This document shows, piece after piece, positions 33,322 through 44,410 of a DNA stretch of 64,000 bases (position 1 is the first letter of the stretch; each line of letters starts with the position of its first letter). The notes below the pieces were generated by a model. The model was given only the letters and a program-made list of their open reading frames with translations, made no database searches and was not told the DNA's origin. The stretch covers positions 124,001 to 188,000 of the forward strand of contig NZ_BMOO01000003.1 in NCBI RefSeq assembly GCF_014647115.1, given 5' to 3'. The translations under genes and the position numbers were made by a program. This DNA is from Halarchaeum rubridurum (GTDB lineage: Archaea > Halobacteriota > Halobacteria > Halobacteriales > Halobacteriaceae).

Positions 33322-34295
33322 GTGACGACGCGGAGAGTGGAGGAGCGAACGACGGCGCGCGGGAGGACGCACCGAGCGCGCCGCGCGTCAGCGTCGTCGT
33401 CCCCGCGTACCGGCGCGCGGACGTCCTCCCGCGCGCCATCGACAGCGCGCTCGCGCAGACGGTGGGCGACCTCGAAGTGGTCGTCGTCGACGACGGCTCG
33501 CCCGACGACACCGAAGCGGTCGTCCGCGCGTACGACGACCCGCGCGTCCGATACGTCGCCCACGGGACGAATCGCGGCGTGAGCGCCGCGCGCAACACCG
33601 GCATCGAGCACGCCCGCGGGGCGTACGTCGCCTTCCTCGACTCCGACGACGAGTGGCTCCCCCGGAAGCTCGAACGCCAGCTCGCCGCGCTCGACGCGAA
33701 GGGCGCGGGTTGGGTCGGCGTCTACTGCGACTACGCGACCGTCGGGGGCGGCCTCGGCGCGCGCCTCGCCGCGCTCGTCTCCGAGCGCGTCTTCCACGCC
33801 GGCGCGCCCCGCGAGGGCGGACGCGAACTCGCCGAATCGCTCCTCACGATGCGGGTGTTCATGGGCCCCGGCTCGACGCTCCTCGTCGCGCGCGACGCCC
33901 TCGACGGCCTCGCCTTCGACGAAGGGCTCTCCATCTACGAGGACTGGGACCTCGTGTTGCGACTCCTCGCGCGCGGGAAGCTCGCGCACGTCGCCGAACC
34001 GCTCGCGGTCGTCCACGACACCGGCGACGCGCCCGCGGACGCCTACGCGCGCAACGACCGGCGCTACCTCGAACGCAACGCCGACCTCGTCGCCGACCTC
34101 CGCGATCGCGGCGTCGACGTCGCGCGCGTCCACCGGATGGGCCTCGTCGGCCACTACCTTCACGAGGGGCGCTTTCGAGACGCGCTCCGGTATCTCGACT
34201 CGGGGGTGCTCTCTCGCCCCGGCGACCTCCTGCGCCTCGCGTGGTGGAGTGTCGTGGGCGTGCGGGCGCTCGCGCGTCGTCCGGGTGACGAGTGA
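33318..34295 (+). CDS. family 2 glycosyltransferase
   Basis: A 325-residue GT-A enzyme preceded by about 22 acidic residues. Landmarks: VSVVVPAYRRADVLPRAI, VVVVDDGSPDDTE, GVSAARNTGIEHARG, the DxD-like FLDSDDEWLP and the ED acceptor motif IYEDWDLVLRL. The C-terminal 100 residues are helical and lack clear membrane spans. It is translationally coupled to the GT4 gene, so the two probably add successive sugars. Confidence 0.9.
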   Translation: MSDDAESGGANDGAREDAPSAPRVSVVVPAYRRADVLPRAIDSALAQTVGDLEVVVVDDGSPDDTEAVVRAYDDPRVRYVAHGTNRGVSAARNTGIEHARGAYVAFLDSDDEWLPRKLERQLAALDAKGAGWVGVYCDYATVGGGLGARLAALVSERVFHAGAPREGGRELAESLLTMRVFMGPGSTLLVARDALDGLAFDEGLSIYEDWDLVLRLLARGKLAHVAEPLAVVHDTGDAPADAYARNDRRYLERNADLVADLRDRGVDVARVHRMGLVGHYLHEGRFRDALRYLDSGVLSRPGDLLRLAWWSVVGVRALARRPGDE

Positions 34296-34341
34296 GGCGG
34301 GACCCTAGGCCGTTAACCGCGTCCGCGGCCGATATCCCCCC

Positions 34342-35019
34342 ATGACGGTCACGACCGAGTTCCTCATCAGCTCCCCGTCACTCCCCCTCGTCAGCCTCGC
34401 GGAGTCGCTGTCGTCGGACCGCATCGAGTGCGTTCACGGCCTCTGTCTCGAACACGACTCCCGCGTCTTCGTCGTCTACCTCGATCCGGCCGACGACCTC
34501 ACCGAGACGGCGTTGTGCGCGTACGACGAGATCGTCGAGGCGACGTCGCTCGGGCGCTCCAGCGGGAAGGACGTCTATCAGGTCACGGTCGAACTGGCGG
34601 ACGTCGTCTCGGAGGCGTTCGCCCCGGAGCGATTCACGGCCGCGCAGATGGAGCCGACCATCGTCACGCCCGAGGGGTGGTACGAGAAGAAGCTCTTCGA
34701 GGACTACCACGCCTTCAACGGGCTCACGAACCGCTGTGAGGAGTACGGCATCGACATCGAGCTCATCTCCATCTCGCAGGACTCGTCCGCCCCCGGCGAC
34801 TCCTCGACGTACGGCCTGACGGACCGGCAGTACGAGGCGCTGACGCTCGCCGTCTCCCGCGGGTACTTCGAGAGCCCGCGCCGGACCTCGACGGCGGAAC
34901 TCGCCGAGGAGATGGGCATCTCCCAGCCCTCGATGTCGAGCCTCCTCCGGCGCGCCGAACGCCAACTCCTCACGGCGACGCTCGGCTCCCGGCCGCGACC
35001 CGAGTCGGCCTCGGAGTGA
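34342..35019 (+). CDS. HTH-10 (bacterio-opsin activator type) regulator
   Basis: A 225-residue regulator. The C-terminal 60 residues are the haloarchaeal HTH-10 domain (LTDRQYEALTLAVSRGYFES, then TAELAEEMGISQPSMSSLLR). The N-terminal 150 residues form a sensor region with no recognisable ligand pocket. It sits directly before an SDR gene and a cupin gene whose promoters share a 22-base motif, so it is the natural candidate to bind that motif. Confidence 0.87.
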   Translation: MTVTTEFLISSPSLPLVSLAESLSSDRIECVHGLCLEHDSRVFVVYLDPADDLTETALCAYDEIVEATSLGRSSGKDVYQVTVELADVVSEAFAPERFTAAQMEPTIVTPEGWYEKKLFEDYHAFNGLTNRCEEYGIDIELISISQDSSAPGDSSTYGLTDRQYEALTLAVSRGYFESPRRTSTAELAEEMGISQPSMSSLLRRAERQLLTATLGSRPRPESASE

Positions 35020-35050
35020 GCCGCGCCCGGTGTGCGGGCCGCCCGAGTAG

Positions 35051-35072
35051 TTAAACACCCTTTCCGTATAGC
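35051..35072 (+). promoter_or_regulatory. shared 22-base promoter motif, SDR copy
   Basis: Pattern TTAAAC-N3-CTTTC, then ATAGC at a fixed distance of 17 bases from the start of TTAAAC, lying 59 bases before the SDR ATG. An almost identical block precedes the cupin gene at 35907 with the same internal spacing. This is probably an activator site plus core promoter. Confidence 0.65.
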
Positions 35073-35109
35073 ACAACCGCGAAGCCCGCGAGCGCCCTCC
35101 GTTCGAGCG

Positions 35110-35874
35110 ATGACAGCAGACTTCGGCTCCGAGCTCGACGGACAGGTCGCAATCGTTACCGGCGCGTCCTCGGGGATCGGGAGCGCGACGGCGGCGTCGC
35201 TCGCGTCGCGGGGGGCGAGCGTCGTCCTCGCCGCCCGACGCGAGAGCGAACTCGAAGACGTCGCGGCGCGCATCGAGGACACCGACGGTGAGGCGCTCGT
35301 CGTCCCGACGGACGTCACCGAAGACGACGACATCGACGCGCTCGTCGAGGCGGCGCTGGACGAGTACGGTCGCATCGACGTCCTCGTGAACAACGCCGGT
35401 CTCATGCCGCTCGCGCACATCGGGGAGGCGGACCGCGAGACCCTCCAGACGACCATCGACGTGAACCTCCGCGGGCTCATCACGCTCACGCACGCCGTCG
35501 TCCCGACGATGCTCGAACAGGAGAGCGGCCACATCGTCAACCTCTCCTCCGTCGTCGGGCGCTTCCTCCAGGCGAACAGCTCGCACTACAACGCCGCGAA
35601 AGCCGGCGTCAAGATGTTCGGCGACTCCCTCCGCCTCGACGTCGCCGAGGAGGGCATCCACGTCGCCACCATCGAACCCGGCGCGGTCGACACCGAACTC
35701 CTCGATCACATCCCCGACGACGAGGTCCGGGAGAACGTCAAGGAGTACGTCGGGACGATGGACGCGCTCGCCCCCGAGGACATCGCGCGCACCATCGCGT
35801 TCGTCGTCACGCAACCCGAGCGCGTCGACATCAACGAGGTCCTGATCCGCCCGCTCGATCAGGTCCAGCCGTAG
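35110..35874 (+). CDS. short-chain dehydrogenase/reductase
   Basis: A 254-residue classical SDR. Cofactor motif VTGASSGIGSATA, NNAG in VLVNNAGLMP, catalytic Ser in LSSVVGRF and YxxxK in HYNAAKAG. PGAVDTEL matches the family. The Arg in LAARRES after strand 2 suggests NADP preference. Substrate unknown; proteins of this type with a neighbouring small cupin often belong to redox or xenobiotic responses. The start at 35110 is fixed by the promoter motif and by family length. Confidence 0.9.
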   Translation: MTADFGSELDGQVAIVTGASSGIGSATAASLASRGASVVLAARRESELEDVAARIEDTDGEALVVPTDVTEDDDIDALVEAALDEYGRIDVLVNNAGLMPLAHIGEADRETLQTTIDVNLRGLITLTHAVVPTMLEQESGHIVNLSSVVGRFLQANSSHYNAAKAGVKMFGDSLRLDVAEEGIHVATIEPGAVDTELLDHIPDDEVRENVKEYVGTMDALAPEDIARTIAFVVTQPERVDINEVLIRPLDQVQP

Positions 35875-35906
35875 CGACGCCGCGAACGCGCCGCGCGACG
35901 CGGCAC

Positions 35907-35928
35907 TTAAACGGGCTTTCTGGATAGC
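35907..35928 (+). promoter_or_regulatory. shared 22-base promoter motif, cupin copy
   Basis: TTAAAC-N3-CTTTC followed by ATAGC with the same 17-base spacing as the copy at 35051. It lies 58 bases before the GTG at 35965, against 59 for the SDR copy, which supports that GTG as the cupin start. Confidence 0.65.
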
Positions 35929-35964
35929 GCTAGCACCAAGGCGAAACGCGTCCACGTCGTCGAC

Positions 35965-36363
35965 GTGGAGCTCACACGCGACCCCGAGCGACCGTCCGTC
36001 GACGGCCCGGCGGAGTACTTCACCGGCGACGTCCGCATCGACCCGCTGTTCGATCCGAGAGGCGACGCGCGCGCCGCCGCGGCGAGCGTGACGTTCGAAC
36101 CCGGCGCGCGCACCGCGTGGCACACCCATCCGCTCGGTCAGCGCCTCGTCGTCACGAGCGGTTGCGGGCTCGTCCAGCGCGAGGGCGGCCCCGTCGAGGA
36201 GATTCGCGCCGGCGACGTCGTCTGGTTCCCGCCCGGCGAGAAGCATTGGCACGGCGCGAAGCCCGAGAAGTCGATGACGCACGTCGCCGTCCAGGAGGAG
36301 CAGGACGGCGACGCCGTCACGTGGCTCGAACACGTCGACGACGACGAGTACGGCGACGCGTAG
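35965..36363 (+). CDS. cupin domain protein
   Basis: A 132-residue single cupin. Metal-site residues are in [14 protein letters not shown] (two His and Gln) and in [11 protein letters not shown] (His), the pattern of the small carboxymuconolactone/mandelonitrile-lyase-like cupins. It has a GTG start whose distance to the upstream motif equals that of the SDR gene. The shared promoter suggests that both belong to one response controlled by the HTH-10 regulator. Confidence 0.87.
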   Translation: MELTRDPERPSVDGPAEYFTGDVRIDPLFDPRGDARAAAASVTFEPGARTAWHTHPLGQRLVVTSGCGLVQREGGPVEEIRAGDVVWFPPGEKHWHGAKPEKSMTHVAVQEEQDGDAVTWLEHVDDDEYGDA

Positions 36364-36442
36364 CGTCCGGCGAGTCGCTTCCCCTTCTTCGCGCGGCCAC
36401 GAACGCCTAAGTGCCGTCGCGTCGTCCCTCCGCCGACCAGCC

Positions 36443-37201
36443 GTGTCCGAGCACCCGCCCGTCTCCGTCGTGATCCCGTACAGCGAGCGCTACACGCCCG
36501 AGTGGATGCTGGCGGAGGCGAAAGCCTCGGTGGACGCGCAGGCCGTCGAGATCGAACTCGTCGTCGTCGAGGGCGACGACGGCCCCGCGGCGGCGCGCAA
36601 CGAGGGCCTCGACCGGGCGACGCACCGCCACGTCGCGTTCCTCGACGCCGACGACACGTGGCGCGACGACAAGCTCGAACGCCAGCTCGACGCGATGCGC
36701 GAGGCGGACGTCGGTCTCTGCGTCGAGGGCGACCCCCGCACGATGGACGACTTCGTCTACGACGTCTTCGTCGGCGACCTCACCTCCCTCACGTCCTCGG
36801 TGCTCGTCGACACCGCGCGCGTCGACGCGCGCTTCGAGGCCGACCTCGAACGCGGCGAGGACCTCCTCTACGTCCTGGAGGCCGCGACGGCCGCGGGCGT
36901 CTGTCTCCGCCCCGACCTCTTCGCGCACCGCGACCACCCGACGAGCGTCACGGCGCGCGGGATGGCCGTCGAGGCGTACCTCGAACAGTCGAAGCGCTTC
37001 GCGTACCGGGTGGGCGAGCGCGTCCCCGAGGCCCAGCCCTACCTCTCCATCTACTACACGCAGCTCTACACGGACGTCGGGCGCTCGCACGCCGACGCGG
37101 GGGACGACGCGCGCGCCCGGGAGTACTACCTGCGGGCGCTCCGCATCAGCCTCCACCCGTACACGCTCGCGGCGCTCGCGCGGACGTACCTCCCGCTCTA
37201 G
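36443..37201 (+). CDS. family 2 glycosyltransferase, compact
   Basis: A 252-residue GT-A protein starting at GTG. It has VSVVIPYSERYTPEWML, VEGDDGPAAARNEGLDRATH and the DxD motif FLDADDTWRDDK, which links it closely to the GT at 33318. The usual ED acceptor motif is GEDLLYVLEA. The last 60 residues are helical and TPR-like (YYTQLYTDVGRSHADAGDDA). Substrate unknown. It is followed by a convergent membrane protein gene 4 bases away. Confidence 0.85.
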   Translation: MSEHPPVSVVIPYSERYTPEWMLAEAKASVDAQAVEIELVVVEGDDGPAAARNEGLDRATHRHVAFLDADDTWRDDKLERQLDAMREADVGLCVEGDPRTMDDFVYDVFVGDLTSLTSSVLVDTARVDARFEADLERGEDLLYVLEAATAAGVCLRPDLFAHRDHPTSVTARGMAVEAYLEQSKRFAYRVGERVPEAQPYLSIYYTQLYTDVGRSHADAGDDARAREYYLRALRISLHPYTLAALARTYLPL

Positions 37202-37205
37202 CTCG

Positions 37206-39212
<2,007 letters not shown>

Positions 39213-39327
39213 ACCCGCACTCACCGCGGGCGAGCGCAAAACCCTGCCGGTGGTCGGTGGTCCCGACTGACGACGTCCGCGGGGGCGTCGGGAAACCGTT
39301 AGGGCCCGGGCCCGCGTCACCCGGGAC

Positions 39328-40659
39328 ATGGAGCGACGGAGCTACTTCGGGACGAGCGGGATTCGCGGGCGCGTCGGCGAGGACGTCACGGCCGCCCTCG
39401 CGTTGCACGTCGGGCGCGCGCTCGCGGCGGACGCGGCGTCGGTCGTCGTGGGCCGCGACCCGCGGCCGAGCGGGACGATGCTCGCGGACGCGCTCGCCGC
39501 CGGCCTCGCGGAGTGTGGCTGTGACGTCGTGGACGTCGGGCCGGCCGCGACGCCGACGGTCGCGCGCGCCGTCGCGTGGCACGACGCGGACGCCGGCGTC
39601 GCCGTCACGGCCTCGCACAACCCGCCCGCGTACAACGGGCTGAAGTGCTGGCAACCCTCGGGGCAGGCCTTCGACGGCGCGATGCAGGACGCGGTCGTCG
39701 AGCGCCTCGTCGCGGAGGACTACGACCTCGCCGCGTGGGACGGGACGGGCGCGCGCCGCGAGCGCCCGGACGCCCGCGAGCGCCACGTCGACGCCATCAC
39801 CGACTCGGTGGCCGTCGACCCCGACGACGCCCCGTCGGTCGTCGTCGACCTCGGCAACGGCGCGGGCGGCGTGAGCGTCGACGCGCTCACCGCGCTCGGC
39901 TGCGACGTCGAGACGCTGAACGCCCAACCGGACGGGCGCTTCCCCGGCCGCCCGAGCGAGCCGACCGCGGCGAACTGCGCGTCGCTCTGCGACCTCGTCG
40001 CGGCGACGGACGCCGACCTCGGCCTCGCGCACGACGGCGACGCCGACCGGATGATGGCCGTCACGGCCGACGGCGACTTCGTCCCCGGCGACGCCCTCCT
40101 CGCGGTCTTCGCCACGGCGCTCGCCGACGCGGGCGACCGGGTCGCCGTCCCCGTCGACACCAGCATGCTCGTCGCGGACGCGCTCGCGGACGTCGGCGGG
40201 GACGTCGTCTACACCGAGGTCGGCGACGTCTACGTGGCCGAGCGCGCCGTCGCGGACGACGTCGCCTTCGGCGGCGAACCCAGCGGCGCGTGGATATTCC
40301 CCGACGACACCCTCTGCCCGGACGGCCCGCTCGCCGCCGCGAAACTCGTCGAACTCGTCGCCGAGGGGCCCGGCCTCGCAGAGCGCGTCGACGCCTTCCC
40401 CGCCTACCCCATCCGGCGGGCGAGCCGCGAGGTCGCGGACAAACTCGACGTGATGGAGCGCCTGCACGACACGGTGCGCGAGGCGTACGACGACGTCGAC
40501 ACGCTCGACGGCGTGCGCGTCGACCTCGGCGACGCGTGGTTCCTCCTCCGCCCGAGCGGCACCGAACCCATCGTCCGGGTCACCGCCGAGGCGCGCGACG
40601 ACGCCCGCGCCGACGAGGTCTTCGCGGAAGCGCGCGACCTCCTCGACGCCGCGGTCTAG
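39328..40659 (+). CDS. glmM: phosphohexomutase (phosphoglucosamine/phosphomannomutase)
   Basis: A 443-residue alpha-D-phosphohexomutase. Phosphoserine loop VTASHNPPAYNG (about residue 96), metal loop LAHDGDADRM, sugar loop GGEPSGAW and phosphate-binding loop RPSGTEPIVR are all intact. It interconverts the 6- and 1-phosphates of glucosamine, mannose or glucose and feeds the nucleotidyltransferase at 27478. The GlmM name fits archaeal annotation habits, but hexose specificity is not proven. Its stop overlaps that of the convergent epimerase gene (CTAG). Confidence 0.85.
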   Translation: MERRSYFGTSGIRGRVGEDVTAALALHVGRALAADAASVVVGRDPRPSGTMLADALAAGLAECGCDVVDVGPAATPTVARAVAWHDADAGVAVTASHNPPAYNGLKCWQPSGQAFDGAMQDAVVERLVAEDYDLAAWDGTGARRERPDARERHVDAITDSVAVDPDDAPSVVVDLGNGAGGVSVDALTALGCDVETLNAQPDGRFPGRPSEPTAANCASLCDLVAATDADLGLAHDGDADRMMAVTADGDFVPGDALLAVFATALADAGDRVAVPVDTSMLVADALADVGGDVVYTEVGDVYVAERAVADDVAFGGEPSGAWIFPDDTLCPDGPLAAAKLVELVAEGPGLAERVDAFPAYPIRRASREVADKLDVMERLHDTVREAYDDVDTLDGVRVDLGDAWFLLRPSGTEPIVRVTAEARDDARADEVFAEARDLLDAAV

Positions 40660-41570
40660 GCGAGGAGGTCGTCGAGGCCGTCCGCGAGCGCCGTCTCCGC
40701 CTCGAAATCGAGTTCCTCGCGAGCTTTCGAGACGTCCGCGACGCTCGCGCGGATGTCGCCCGCGCGCGCCTCGCCGTGGACGATTTCGGCACCGGGCGCG
40801 ACGCGGTCGCGTATCAGCGCCGCGAGTTCGCGTATCTCGACCGCCCGCCCCGTCCCGACGTTGTACGCCGTCCCGGTTTCGTCCGTCGTCGCCGCGGCGA
40901 GGTTCGCGCGCACGACGTCGGCGACGTGGACGAAGTCGCGCGTCTGCGTCCCGTCGCCCTGCACGGTGAGCGGGCCGCCAGCGCGCGCCTGCTCGGCGAA
41001 TTTCGTGATGACGCCGCTGTACGGCCCGCCGCGCTGGCCCGGCCCGTAGACGTTGAAGTAGCGCAGCGCGACCGTCTCCACCCCGTAGAGGTCGGCGTAG
41101 AGCCGGCAGTAGTGGTCGGCGGAGAGCTTCTCCAGTCCGTAGGGCGAACTCGGCTCCTTCGGTGCGCCCTCCGGTACGGGGACCGCCTTTGGCGCGCCGT
41201 ATATCGCGGCGCTGGAGGCGAAGACGACCCGCGCGCCGACCTCGCGCGCCGCCTCGAGCACGCCGAGCGTCGCGTCGACGTTCACGGCGTGCGTTCCCTC
41301 GGGGTCGTCGACGGAGCGCTCGACGCTGACGATTGCGGCCTCGTGGAAGACGACGTCCACGCCGGCCATCGCCTCGCGGACCGCCGCGTCGTCGCGCACG
41401 TCGCCCTCGACCAGCGTCGCGGCGTCGGGGACGCGCTCTGGCGCGCCCGTCGAGCAGTCGTCGAGGACGTGGACCGTCGCGCCGCGCTCGCAGAGGGCGC
41501 GCGCGAGATGGCCGCCGACGAACCCCGCGCCGCCCGTCACGAGCGCCGTCGCCTCGGAGAGTCGAGTCAT
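40656..41570 (-). CDS. NAD-dependent nucleotide-sugar epimerase (GalE-like)
   Basis: A 304-residue extended SDR. Cofactor site VTGGAGFVGGHLARAL, catalytic Ser in VFASSAAIYG and YxxxK in PYGLEKLSADHY, then ALRYFNVYGPGQ. It would epimerise UDP-glucose or UDP-GlcNAc at C4, or belong to the related dehydratase class. It provides a second sugar donor for the glycan genes. It lies 30 bases downstream of the YdjM-like gene start region on the same strand. Confidence 0.9.
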   Translation of the reverse strand: MTRLSEATALVTGGAGFVGGHLARALCERGATVHVLDDCSTGAPERVPDAATLVEGDVRDDAAVREAMAGVDVVFHEAAIVSVERSVDDPEGTHAVNVDATLGVLEAAREVGARVVFASSAAIYGAPKAVPVPEGAPKEPSSPYGLEKLSADHYCRLYADLYGVETVALRYFNVYGPGQRGGPYSGVITKFAEQARAGGPLTVQGDGTQTRDFVHVADVVRANLAAATTDETGTAYNVGTGRAVEIRELAALIRDRVAPGAEIVHGEARAGDIRASVADVSKAREELDFEAETALADGLDDLLA

Positions 41571-41600
41571 ACGCCGCGTTCGACGCCGGCCGGCAAATCC

Positions 41601-42143
41601 CTATCGCCGGCTCGCGGCCTCGCCGACCCACTCGGCGCGCCACGCGTGGTAGCAGAAGACGACGCCGAGGAGCCCGCCGACGGCGAGCTGGAGCGCGAAC
41701 GCTCGGGAGAACTGCGCGGCGAGCGCGGCTTGGAGGAGCTCGGCGAGGGTCCCGGGTTCGTCGTAGGGCGGTGGCGGCGTCAGCGGCCACAGCAGGAAGC
41801 CGAGCTCGCCGTAGTCGCCCGCGAGGAACGGCCCGACGGCGTCGAGTGCGAGGTGCGAGAGGACGCCGAAGCCGAACGCGAAGCCGGCCTCGCGGCGCGC
41901 GCGCCGCCGGCAGACGACCGCGACGAGCAGGAAAAACGGGAGGACGAAGACGAGCGAGTGGGCGAGCGAGCGCCCCGAGGGGAGGACGCCGAACACCCAC
42001 GCCGCGGGTTTGTCGATGAGGTCGGGCAGCTGCGTGCCGAGCACGAGCGCGCCGAGCGTCAGGCGGTCCGCGCGCCACCACGCCCGCGGCCGGACGAGGA
42101 GGTAGACGACGTACGCCAGCCCGAGGTGCGCCCACGGCCACAT
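41601..42143 (-). CDS. YdjM/DUF457-like membrane-bound metal-dependent hydrolase
   Basis: A 180-residue protein with four to five membrane segments. The family metal motif is seen in WPWAHLGLAY (His), LGTQLPDLIDKP (Asp) and RSLAHSLVF / LSHLALDAVG (His and Asp). Members are membrane-embedded predicted phosphatases or hydrolases of lipid substrates. In this cluster a role in polyprenyl-phosphate recycling is possible but is inference. Confidence 0.82.
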   Translation of the reverse strand: MWPWAHLGLAYVVYLLVRPRAWWRADRLTLGALVLGTQLPDLIDKPAAWVFGVLPSGRSLAHSLVFVLPFFLLVAVVCRRRARREAGFAFGFGVLSHLALDAVGPFLAGDYGELGFLLWPLTPPPPYDEPGTLAELLQAALAAQFSRAFALQLAVGGLLGVVFCYHAWRAEWVGEAASRR

Positions 42144-42227
42144 GGTCGCGGACTACTACGTCCGCGGACATAACGGGTGGCATCGTGACGGCGGGTATTA
42201 AGCCGCCGCCGCCCCATTACCGGGCCG

Positions 42228-42518
42228 ATGCCGACACCGCGACAGCGCCGCCTCGTCCGCGGGCACGCCGCGTTGACGTCGCTCGCCGTCGGCGCGCTCG
42301 CGCTGGCCGACGCCCTCACGCTCCCCGTGGCCGTCGTGGCGTCGCTGCTCGCGCTCTGTCTCGCCGCCGAGTTCACCGCGCCGGTGTACGCCCGCCCGCC
42401 GTGGCGCGCGCGCCTCCGATGGGTGCTCCTGCTCGGCGCACTCGTCGTCGTCCTCCTCGCCGCGACGCACGTCGCCGAGGTCGCCCGGACGCTCGACCCG
42501 TCGCTCGCCTACTCGTAG
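42228..42518 (+). CDS. small membrane protein
   Basis: A 96-residue protein with a basic N-terminus (MPTPRQRRLVRGH) and three hydrophobic segments (about 15-31, 34-52 and 65-82). No recognised family. It is convergent with the next gene and divergent from the YdjM-like gene. Confidence 0.6.
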   Translation: MPTPRQRRLVRGHAALTSLAVGALALADALTLPVAVVASLLALCLAAEFTAPVYARPPWRARLRWVLLLGALVVVLLAATHVAEVARTLDPSLAYS

Positions 42519-42536
42519 CGCGCGTCGTTCACCAGC

Positions 42537-43190
42537 TCACTCGTAGCGGTACGTCAACCGGACGCGCCCCTCCCCGTCCCGTTCGGCGTCGACGCGCACC
42601 GCCTCGTCGCTCCCGTGCCCGCGTGCCACGCCCACCGCGAGCAGCGACGCCACCGGCGCGTCGACGGCGGTCGGGTCGCCGACCGCCTCGCGCACGACGA
42701 CGGCCGCGGCCGCGTCAGCGTCCGTCTCGACGGGACGGACGTCCGCCGCGAGCTCGAAGCGCCCGGTGGCGACGTCCGCGAGGCGCGCCACGACGGCGTC
42801 CGGGGCCGTCGCGCCGTCGAGCGGGTCGCGTTCGAGCGCCGCGAGCAGGTGGCCGCCGACGGGCGCGAACGTCTCGTCACCGAGGACGAGGCGCACGTCG
42901 TCGCCGTCGTCGCCTGCCACGTATCGCGGGGTCGCGGCGTCGCCGACGCGCGCTTCGACGTCCGCGCTCCGGGCGGCCTGCATCGCCGCCGGGACCAACC
43001 CTGGGACCGCGTCACCGGGCGTGAGGAGTACGTCGAGGACGCCCGCGACGAGCGCGACGCCGCCGAGCGCGAGCAGGTCGGTCCGCCAGCCGCCCGTCGG
43101 CGGCCGGAACGCCGGCAGTTCGAGCGCGACCGTGAGACAGCAGACGCCGAACAGCGCCGCGAGCGCGCCGCGGCGATACCGGCCGCTCAC
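42537..43190 (-). CDS. membrane-anchored protein, unknown function
   Basis: A 217-residue protein with two N-terminal membrane segments (about 8-25 and 38-58), then an acidic soluble domain (70-217) rich in Asp, Val and Ala. It resembles haloarchaeal conserved proteins with this layout, but I cannot name the family. It is divergent from the DUF1616 gene. Confidence 0.65.
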   Translation of the reverse strand: MSGRYRRGALAALFGVCCLTVALELPAFRPPTGGWRTDLLALGGVALVAGVLDVLLTPGDAVPGLVPAAMQAARSADVEARVGDAATPRYVAGDDGDDVRLVLGDETFAPVGGHLLAALERDPLDGATAPDAVVARLADVATGRFELAADVRPVETDADAAAAVVVREAVGDPTAVDAPVASLLAVGVARGHGSDEAVRVDAERDGEGRVRLTYRYE

Positions 43191-43357
43191 CGTCCCTCCC
43201 TCCAGCGTCCGTGCCGGGCCGCGTTCCGTCGCCGGGTCACACGTCGCCGAACGACCGCCGGCGGCTTAGCTGTTGTCGGGACGTGACGAGCGACTGTCAC
43301 CCGCGACGGCCCCGGTGACCGGCGGACTTTTGCTCCCGCGAAGCGACCCCTCCGGGT

Positions 43358-44410
43358 ATGTTCGAGCGCGAGGACGGAACGGCGGACGCGGACCTCCGCT
43401 GCGTCGCCGTCGCGGACGTCGCCGTCGTCGCGCTCGCGGTCGTCCCCGCGCTCGCGCCGCTCCGCCCCCTCGCCCTCCCCGTACTCCTCGTCGCGCCCGG
43501 CTACGCGCTCGTCGCGGCGTGCTACCCGGGTCGTGCGGTCCCGCTCGACGCGACGGTTCGGGAGGGCCCGGACGACCCCGGTCTCTCCCCCCTCGGCCGC
43601 CTCGCCCTCTCGCTCGCCGGGAGCGTCGCCGTCGTCGCCGCGGTCGGCCTCCCGCTCGCCCTCCTCGGCCGCTTCGCCGCGCTCCCCGTCGTCGGGGGCG
43701 TCTGCGCGCTCGTCGCCGCGCTCCTCGCCCTCGCGTGGTACCGCCGTCGGCGACGAACGGACGCGTTCGACGTCGACCCGGCCGCCGCGCTGTCGTCCCT
43801 CCGCGCGTGGAGCCACGGGACGCGGACCGACGCCGTCCTCACCGCCGCGTGCGTCGTCGCGCTCGCCGCGACCGGCGGCGTCGTCTACGCGGACGCGAAC
43901 GCGACCGCCGCGGCCCCCGGGTCGACGAGCGCCGGGCTCCTCGGCCCCGCGAACGCCAGCGACACTCCACCGCTCACCGCCGGCGAGACGACGACCTACC
44001 GCGTCGCCGTCTCGAACCACGGCGCGCGCCCCGCGAACGCGACCGTCGTCGCCAGCCTCGAAACGTACGGGCCGAACGCGACCGCCGGGGAGACGCTCCC
44101 CGAACCGCGCTCGCGCGACGTCGTCGGACGCTCGACGCGCGCCGTCGGGGCCGACTCGACCGCGGTCGTCTCGGTCCCCGTCCGGCCGCCCGAGTCCGCG
44201 CCGAACGCCCGCCTCGTCCTCCTCGTCTACCGCGGGGCCGCCCCCGCCGACCCGACGGTCGAAACTGCCGACGCCGAACTCCACCGCTGGACCGCGGTCG
44301 GCGATGCCGGGACGGACGCGGGAGCGAACGAGCGTATGGGCACGTCGGGGAACGCGAGCGTCACCGAGGTCGCCGCGGTGGTCGCCGCGCCGTCGGGGGT
44401 GGCGGCGTGA
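43358..44410 (+). CDS. DUF1616 family membrane protein
   Basis: A 350-residue protein. Membrane segments are at about 15-48, 83-100, 105-125 and 160-180. The C-terminal half is an extracellular beta-rich domain (LTAGETTTYRVAVSNHGARPA, VSVPVRPPESAPNARLVLLVY), typical of DUF1616. DUF1616 genes often sit in archaeal glycosylation loci. It overlaps the next gene by GTGA, so the two are coupled. Confidence 0.82.
   Translation: MFEREDGTADADLRCVAVADVAVVALAVVPALAPLRPLALPVLLVAPGYALVAACYPGRAVPLDATVREGPDDPGLSPLGRLALSLAGSVAVVAAVGLPLALLGRFAALPVVGGVCALVAALLALAWYRRRRRTDAFDVDPAAALSSLRAWSHGTRTDAVLTAACVVALAATGGVVYADANATAAAPGSTSAGLLGPANASDTPPLTAGETTTYRVAVSNHGARPANATVVASLETYGPNATAGETLPEPRSRDVVGRSTRAVGADSTAVVSVPVRPPESAPNARLVLLVYRGAAPADPTVETADAELHRWTAVGDAGTDAGANERMGTSGNASVTEVAAVVAAPSGVAA

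Noticed and set aside
34312-34336. A third copy of the TTAAAC...ATAGC promoter motif before the HTH-10 regulator
   Set aside because: The sequence gttaacc...gatatc shares only a few bases and not the 17-base spacing.
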